In this document: in pieces, positions 14,905-19,018 of the stretch | Layout of the letters: each line of letters starts with the position of its first letter | Position numbering within the stretch: position 1 is the stretch's first letter | Source: Bacteroidales bacterium | GTDB taxonomy: Bacteria; Bacteroidota; Bacteroidia; Bacteroidales; Bacteroidaceae | Reading direction: 5' to 3' | Length of the DNA: 19,018 nt | Assembly (NCBI GenBank): GCA_004552155.1 | Contig: SFPF01000007.1 | Location: forward strand, 1-19,018 | Translations under genes and position numbers: made by a program | Notes under the pieces: generated by a model | Told to the model about the DNA's origin: nothing | Databases searched by the model: none | What the model saw: the letters and a program-made list of their open reading frames with translations, nothing else

Positions 14905-14947
14905 ACAAGTAGACGAGTCGTTTTGTAAACGAGAAAACAAGTATTGG
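14900..14947. repeat. Octamer-phase repeat spanning a stop codon
   Basis: From 14900 the sequence can be read in 8-base steps: AGTAAACA, AGTAGACG, then a diverged unit, then TGTAAACG, AGAAAACA and AGTATTGG. Units 1, 2, 4 and 5 match the AGTARACR family. The first unit supplies the TAA stop of the upstream gene. The GGAG site for the next gene (14946-14949) begins at the end of the last unit. Confidence 0.7.
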
Positions 14948-14956
14948 AGAAAGCGC

Positions 14957-16066
14957 ATGAAAATCCTGCTTTTAGGAGAATTTAGCAACGTTCATACTAC
15001 GCTTGCCAAGGGACTGCGTCAACTTGGGCACGAGGTTACGTTAGCGTCCGACGGCGACGGGTGGAAAGATTATCCGCGCGATGTAGACCTGCGCCGCCCC
15101 TCGCTCGGCGCGCTCTCTTCCGCCGCCTACTTCTGCCGCTTAATCAAGAAGTTCCGCCAGTTTCGCGGCTACGACATCGTGCAACTGATTAACCCCATAT
15201 TCCTGCCGCTGAAAGCGGAGCGAATGGGCGTTTTCTATAAATATCTGCGCCGCCACAACCGCCGCATCGTGCTCGGCGCGTTCGGTATGGACCATTATTA
15301 TGTAAAGGCCTGCCTCGACTGCAAGACGTTTCGCTACAGCGATTTCAACTTCGGCAACACCATACGCCATTCCGAGGAGAACGACATCTTCGTGCGCGAT
15401 TGGCTCAACGGCAGTAAGGGACGGCTGCACGAGCAGATGGCAGCCGATTGCGACGCCATCGTGTCGGGTCTTTATGAATATCATGCCGCGCTTGAAGCCT
15501 GCGGCGTGACGGATAAAGTACGCTTTATTCCCTTCCCCATAGAACTGCCCGAACGCGCCACGGCCCGCAAGCACGTGCCGGGCGACCCCGTGCGCTTCTT
15601 TATCGGCATACAGCAAAGCCGTTCGGAATACAAGGGCACCGACATCATGTACCGCGCCCTGAAAAGAGTGGGGGAGCGATACCCCGAGGGGTGCAGCATC
15701 GACGCCGTTTTCTCCGTGCCGTTTGGCGAATACGTGGAGCGCATGAACGCGGGCAACGTCATCCTCGACCAACTCTACTCTTATACGCCGGCGATGAACG
15801 CGCTCGAGGCCATGGCCAAGGGCTTGGTCGTGGTGGGAGGCGGAGAGCCTGAGAATTATGATATTTTAGATGAAAAGGAACTGCGGCCAATTGTCAACGT
15901 TCAGCCAGATGAGGAGGACGTTTACCGACAGTTGTGCCGCCTTGTAGAGCAGCGCGACACGCTTCTCCCGCGCCTTTCAGACGAAAGCCGCGAATATATC
16001 CGCCGGCACCACGAATACTTGGCGGTGGCCAGGAGATACGAAGAATTATATAAAGAGATATTATAA
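14957..16066 (+). CDS. Glycosyltransferase, GT-B fold (GT4-like)
   Basis: A 369-residue cytoplasmic glycosyltransferase that probably transfers a sugar from a nucleotide donor to a polysaccharide or glycoconjugate. It begins MKILLLGEFSNVHTTLAKGLRQLGHEVTLAS, the usual first beta-strand and glycine-rich loop of the acceptor domain. The C-terminal donor domain contains QLYSYTPAMNALEAMAKGL (272-290), the counterpart of the GT4 E-x7-E region, although the first acidic position is not conserved in the usual form. A middle segment with CLDCKTFRYSDFNFGNT is unusual and I cannot place it. I chose ATG 14957 over the upstream open frame because GGAG lies 7 bases before it and the first strand starts there. 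The terminator at 16066-16095 is shared with the convergent EamA gene. Confidence 0.8.
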   Translation: MKILLLGEFSNVHTTLAKGLRQLGHEVTLASDGDGWKDYPRDVDLRRPSLGALSSAAYFCRLIKKFRQFRGYDIVQLINPIFLPLKAERMGVFYKYLRRHNRRIVLGAFGMDHYYVKACLDCKTFRYSDFNFGNTIRHSEENDIFVRDWLNGSKGRLHEQMAADCDAIVSGLYEYHAALEACGVTDKVRFIPFPIELPERATARKHVPGDPVRFFIGIQQSRSEYKGTDIMYRALKRVGERYPEGCSIDAVFSVPFGEYVERMNAGNVILDQLYSYTPAMNALEAMAKGLVVVGGGEPENYDILDEKELRPIVNVQPDEEDVYRQLCRLVEQRDTLLPRLSDESREYIRRHHEYLAVARRYEELYKEIL

Positions 16067-16095
16067 AAAAGGGGCGCATCGTGGCGCCCCTTTTC
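16066..16095. terminator. Bidirectional terminator between the glycosyltransferase and EamA genes
   Basis: GGGGCGC (16071-16077) pairs with GCGCCCC (16084-16090) around ATCGTG, extended by an A-run (16066-16070) facing T4 (16091-16094). It lies exactly between two convergent stop codons and has a T-tract in each direction. Confidence 0.85.
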
Positions 16096-16881
16096 TTATG
16101 CCTTACGGCCTCTCGTATAGATAATGATGACGACGGCGGGAATGATGAGGGCGATGCCCGTGCAGATGTTCCAAGTGAGGCTCTCGCTGAGGAACAGGCA
16201 GCCGAGCGCCACGGCGGTGAGCGGCTCGAGCGCGCCGAGCACGGCGGTCATCGTGGAACCGATGCGCTTCACGGCCGCCACGAGGCAGAGGTTGGTGACG
16301 ACGGTGCAGACAAGGCCGAGTGTCAGCAGGTTAGTGGCTTGCAGCGAGGTGGTGACGGGCTGGAAATCGTTTTGGCGCAACGCCTCGGCTGCAAAAATGA
16401 AGGCACCGATGCCCATCACGTAAAACGTAAGTTTCAATCCGTCCATATCGCGTACGCGGCTGCGGTTCACTCTAATCAGGTAGAGCGAGTAACACAGGGC
16501 GGAAATCAATTCTATCACCACGCCCCGTATATTCGTTTCGCCATCAGGCTGCCACGAGAGCAGGGCCACGCCCGCCACTGCCATAAGCACCGCCAGAATT
16601 GTCGATAGTTTGCGGGCCTCATGATAGAATACAATCATGATGAGCGTGGTCATCACGGGATACATAAAGTGGAGCGTCGTGGCCGCGCCCGAAGACATGT
16701 AATTGTATCCGTCGATGAGGAACAGCGCAGAACCGTCGGAGAGGAAAGCCAAATACGTGAGCGTCACGAGTTCACCGCGCGTAATCTTGAAACTCCGTTT
16801 CATCGCCACCATCACCACGGCGATGACGAGCGCGGCGAAGATGAAGCGACCGAAAATGATACCTTTTACGTGTGAGGGCAT
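16096..16881 (-). CDS. EamA/DMT-family transporter lacking the first helix
   Basis: An inner-membrane transporter of the drug/metabolite superfamily; the substrate is unknown. The 261 residues contain about nine hydrophobic segments, including FMYPVMTTLIMIVFYHEA and VLGALEPLTAVALGCLFLSE, the paired EamA signatures. Family members are usually ~290-300 residues with ten helices as two five-helix repeats. This one begins where helix 2 should start (GRFIFAALVIAVVM), so helix 1 is absent. The ATG at 16881 is separated from the nitroreductase stop codon by just GTT, and the two genes are in the same frame, so only the TAA codon separates a nitroreductase-EamA fusion. It is the last gene of a three-gene operon. 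Confidence 0.8.
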   Translation of the reverse strand: MPSHVKGIIFGRFIFAALVIAVVMVAMKRSFKITRGELVTLTYLAFLSDGSALFLIDGYNYMSSGAATTLHFMYPVMTTLIMIVFYHEARKLSTILAVLMAVAGVALLSWQPDGETNIRGVVIELISALCYSLYLIRVNRSRVRDMDGLKLTFYVMGIGAFIFAAEALRQNDFQPVTTSLQATNLLTLGLVCTVVTNLCLVAAVKRIGSTMTAVLGALEPLTAVALGCLFLSESLTWNICTGIALIIPAVVIIIYTRGRKA

Positions 16882-16884
16882 AAC

Positions 16885-17526
16885 TTACCAACCGTTATAG
16901 TGAATATTGTCTTCGTTGAATTTATCTTTGGGTTGCGGGTCGCCCTTCGGGTGACCGATGGGAATGAGCGCGAGGGGGATAATTTCTTCGGGCAGGCCGA
17001 GGGCGCTTTTCACCGCCGCCACGCGCTCTTCATACGGATAAACGCCCGTCCACACGGCACCCAGCCCGAGGGCTTCGGCGGCAAGGAGCAGGTTTTCGGT
17101 GGCTGCGGAGCAGTCGAACGTCCAGTTTTTCGAGGGATTGCCCTTATCGTCTGTCACGGAAAAGTCGCCGCAAATGGCAACGGCGGCCTGCGCCTCGCGG
17201 AGCATTTTGGCGTAGGGCAGGCTATCGGCCAAAGCCGCCATGGCCGCCTTATCGTCGATAACCACAAACTTCCACGGCCGCATATCCCGCCCCGTGGGCG
17301 CAGCCATTGCGGCACGAAGCAACGTGTCGAGTTGAGAGCGGCGCACCGGTTCGTCGGTGTAACTGCGCACGCTTTTGCGCGAAAGGATATTTTCAAGCAC
17401 GATGTCCACTTTACGGTTTTCGGCGACAGGTTCATCGCCTGTGCCGCGCAGGGCAACGAGTTGTACGAGTGCCGCCAGCAGGGCAATGGCGAGCACGAGG
17501 GAAACGATTTTATATTTATTGAACAT
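16885..17526 (-). CDS. Membrane-anchored nitroreductase-family protein, predicted periplasmic
   Basis: An FMN-dependent nitroreductase-fold oxidoreductase of 213 residues. Family motifs are RKSVRSY (50-56, phosphate-binding), AAPTGRDMRPWKFVVI (75-90) and GLGAVWTG (154-161). It has an N-terminal hydrophobic helix (about residues 7-27) after a basic MFNKYK start, so the positive-inside rule places the catalytic domain in the periplasm, which is unusual since most nitroreductases are cytoplasmic and use NAD(P)H. No lipobox is seen. The gene lies 12 bases after the flavinylated Fe-S protein gene and 3 bases before the EamA gene, so it is almost certainly co-transcribed with both. Donor and substrate are not evident; electrons from the neighbouring membrane protein are plausible. 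Confidence 0.85.
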   Translation of the reverse strand: MFNKYKIVSLVLAIALLAALVQLVALRGTGDEPVAENRKVDIVLENILSRKSVRSYTDEPVRRSQLDTLLRAAMAAPTGRDMRPWKFVVIDDKAAMAALADSLPYAKMLREAQAAVAICGDFSVTDDKGNPSKNWTFDCSAATENLLLAAEALGLGAVWTGVYPYEERVAAVKSALGLPEEIIPLALIPIGHPKGDPQPKDKFNEDNIHYNGW

Positions 17527-17538
17527 AGGTGTAAGTAA

Positions 17539-18741
17539 TTATTTTTTAGGATTGTTCTTCTTCAAGGAAGTCTCGGCAAGGCTAAGCAGTTCGCCCACGG
17601 GGCAGAAGGTGTGGCACCACAGGCGCGGCACAAACAGACCGGTCACTACGAACGCGCCGGCAAGAATAAGGACTGCGGGCGAGGCGGTGGTGAAAATGAA
17701 AGCCGAGAAGGGTTCGTAGTCGAGCAGCCACGCGCCGAAACCCGTCCAAAGCAGGAGCAACAGGAGCGCGAGCACAAAGGTGCGCGCCTGACCCATAACG
17801 CGCCAAGCCTTTTGTCCTATTTTGATGTGTGGCAGACCGACCATCGCAGCCAGTTCTTGCAGGCTGCCGTAGGGACAAACCCAGGTGCAATAGTGCTTCT
17901 TGCGCCCGAAGAGCGGTAGCAGTACTGCCACGGCGAGCATCAAGACGGAAGGCAGGGCGAGGATGGGGTCAAACCCGTTTGCCACGAAGCCTTTGAGCAG
18001 CGAGAGCGACAGAAACTGTCCGCACCAGAAGCCGAGTACGCCGACATTGAGCAAGAGCAGGGCGATGCGCAGCCATTTCTGTTTTTTCTTTATGAGCGAA
18101 ACCGCAATGCCGATTATCAGCAACGCGCCTACGGCGATGGTTTTCGCCCAGCCTATTGCGGGCTGCACGACGTAGGCTGACGTGGAGGCGTTGTAGGCAT
18201 CTACGGCGGCGCGAATATTTGCCGTCAGTGCGCGTCTCGTGTAAGTGGCGCCGGTCACGGCATCTACTTGCGGCGATGCGCTTGCGGCCGCCTGTCCTTT
18301 CCATGCCGGGGCGATGCTTTCAAAGGCGGACCTGAAAAAGTCGGGCGTCTCGGCATTGTCGGCTGCGGCGATGCCGCAAATCACTCCGTTGGCATCAAAC
18401 CACACATATACGGGCACGGGGCCTGCAAAGCCTTCAATGTCTTTTGTAAAGGGTTTGCTCGAAACGATCACGCCGCTGTCGCCCGCTGCCACGAGCCAAG
18501 TGGCTGAATCCTTCGGCGTGAGCGAAACGCCTGTGGGCAGACCGAGGGCGGAGAGTGCGTCGGCAGTGAGCGTAGTTTGCTCCGCGTGTTTCTTTTCCTC
18601 GGCCTTGTTTGCCGACAGTCCGATGTCGCGTCCAAAGAGCCGCCCTGTCCAAACGGCAGCCGCTGCAAGCATCAGAAATACCACGAGCAGCGAAAGCAGG
18701 CGTTGGAGAAAGTAAATCAAGTTTTGTTGTCTAGGAGTCAT
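17539..18741 (-). CDS. FMN-binding and 4Fe-4S membrane protein (NosR/NapH-like)
   Basis: A 400-residue integral membrane electron-transfer protein. After an N-terminal helix (about 11-32) comes an extracytoplasmic FMN-binding domain (about 60-185) that ends in DAVTGATYT (160-168). T166 is the expected site for covalent FMN attachment by an ApbE-type enzyme. Then come several membrane helices, with two cysteine motifs, C285-x3-C289-P (CTWVCPYG) and C376-x3-C380-P (CHTFCPVG), characteristic of the NosR/NapH/CcoG group of Fe-S membrane proteins. Each has fewer cysteines than a full 4Fe-4S ferredoxin motif, so the two pairs may together bind one cluster; this is inference. It is first in the operon with a nitroreductase and an EamA protein. 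No apbE gene is in the window. The start at 18741 has no Shine-Dalgarno sequence. Confidence 0.88.
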   Translation of the reverse strand: MTPRQQNLIYFLQRLLSLLVVFLMLAAAAVWTGRLFGRDIGLSANKAEEKKHAEQTTLTADALSALGLPTGVSLTPKDSATWLVAAGDSGVIVSSKPFTKDIEGFAGPVPVYVWFDANGVICGIAAADNAETPDFFRSAFESIAPAWKGQAAASASPQVDAVTGATYTRRALTANIRAAVDAYNASTSAYVVQPAIGWAKTIAVGALLIIGIAVSLIKKKQKWLRIALLLLNVGVLGFWCGQFLSLSLLKGFVANGFDPILALPSVLMLAVAVLLPLFGRKKHYCTWVCPYGSLQELAAMVGLPHIKIGQKAWRVMGQARTFVLALLLLLLWTGFGAWLLDYEPFSAFIFTTASPAVLILAGAFVVTGLFVPRLWCHTFCPVGELLSLAETSLKKNNPKK

Positions 18742-18831
18742 TGGTTTAGTTTAAGAGTGATTATTGGAGATATGGTATTTATAGAAATCAATGGAACTAT
18801 TCCTGTTGGTTGGTTTATTCAAAGGGGGGTG

Positions 18832-18994
18832 GATAAAAACCATGAAAAACCGCTTGCTTCGTTTGAAGCCCAAGGGCACGCCGCCGGTCTTAACGCCGAG
18901 CCTGCGTGCCTAATCGGCACGCGCTCGCCCTTAATCCCTGCGGCTGCGGTCGGTTCCCGCCCGCTTCAAACGCCGCAAGGAAAAAACCATTAAA
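18832..18994. repeat. GC-rich structured element with terminal inverted repeats
   Basis: CTTGCTTCGTTTGAAGC (18853-18869) and GCTTCAAACGCCGCAAG (18963-18979) are inverted repeats matching at 15 of 17 positions, flanked by A-rich tracts (AAAAAC). Between them is a hairpin: GCGTGCC (18904-18910) pairs with GGCACGC (18916-18922), extended by CGAGC (18897-18901) with GCTCG (18923-18927), giving 12 bp with a 2-base bulge. The left arm itself can form GCTTC-GTTT-GAAGC. It is much more GC-rich than its surroundings. An open frame from ATG 18772 to 18993 (73 codons, preceded by GGAG) crosses it but looks like a product of the structure. It lies upstream of the flavinylated protein gene. Repeat family, ncRNA or element end are all possible. 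Confidence 0.6.
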
Positions 18995-19018
18995 AACACG
19001 TGAGACCTTGATTGTCAT

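Noticed and set aside
14864..14956. Longer glycosyltransferase start at 14864
   Set aside because: It would overlap the upstream gene and read through octamer repeats. The ATG at 14957 has a GGAG site and starts at the first beta-strand.
18772..18993. Small open frame of 73 codons starting MVFIEINGTIPVGW, with GGAG upstream
   Set aside because: Its second half is read through the GC-rich inverted-repeat element and has the look of translated structure. No domain is recognised, so I describe the element instead.

Overview
Most of the window (about 1,575 to 19,018) is a continuous stretch of Bacteroidales chromosome, most likely from a Prevotellaceae-type gut organism. The signs are a DUF4270 lipoprotein behind a short GlgA-type gene, a 1,277-residue DnaE with a charged helical insertion in its PHP domain, ribosomal protein S16 with a long Ala/Lys/Glu tail, start codons mostly without Shine-Dalgarno sequences, TAnnTTTG-type -7 promoter boxes, and a secreted protein ending in a YDLQGRRV...GK..VK tail. 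The first ~1.57 kb does not belong with it. It encodes a Clostridia-type OmpR/PhoB response regulator and a SpoIID sporulation protein, and its first ~58 bases are a piece of ribosomal protein S3 reading in yet another frame. These look like chimeric joins, probably from assembly, rather than biology. Base calls left of ~1,580 should not be used to infer the content of the Bacteroidales genome.

Layout: (1) 1-1,580, foreign and joined pieces: rpsC fragment, truncated response regulator, spoIID lacking its N-terminus. (2) 1,581-8,485, plus strand: 3' part of a glycogen/starch synthase gene, DUF4270 lipoprotein, dnaE, thiD. (3) 8,526-10,049, minus strand: secreted alpha/beta hydrolase. (4) 10,239-13,576, plus strand: rpsP with its terminator, a pair of REP-like palindromes, thiE, a 214-bp array of degenerate octamer repeats, thiC. 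(5) 13,577-13,900: a 324-bp gene-free interval holding three hairpins, a 14-bp palindrome and a four-unit 21-bp dyad array. (6) 13,901-14,305, minus strand: small lipoprotein. (7) 14,413-16,066, plus strand: C_GCAxxG_C_C redox-type protein and a glycosyltransferase. (8) 16,096-18,741, minus strand: a three-gene operon of a NosR/NapH-like flavinylated iron-sulfur membrane protein, a membrane-anchored nitroreductase predicted to face the periplasm, and an EamA transporter that lacks its first helix. (9) 18,742-19,018: a gene-free, GC-rich structured element.

How the genes work together: thiD, thiE and thiC are three steps of thiamine biosynthesis. ThiC makes HMP-P, ThiD phosphorylates it to HMP-PP, and ThiE couples HMP-PP with the thiazole. 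No thiazole-branch gene and no TPP riboswitch is visible. In the last operon, the Fe-S/FMN protein is well placed to pass electrons across the inner membrane to a periplasmic nitroreductase. The most interesting non-coding content is a family of octamer repeats (AGTARACR and its reverse complement) at five or more intergenic places. In two of these it sits beside a GGGCGTTTTGCAAAACGCCC palindrome.
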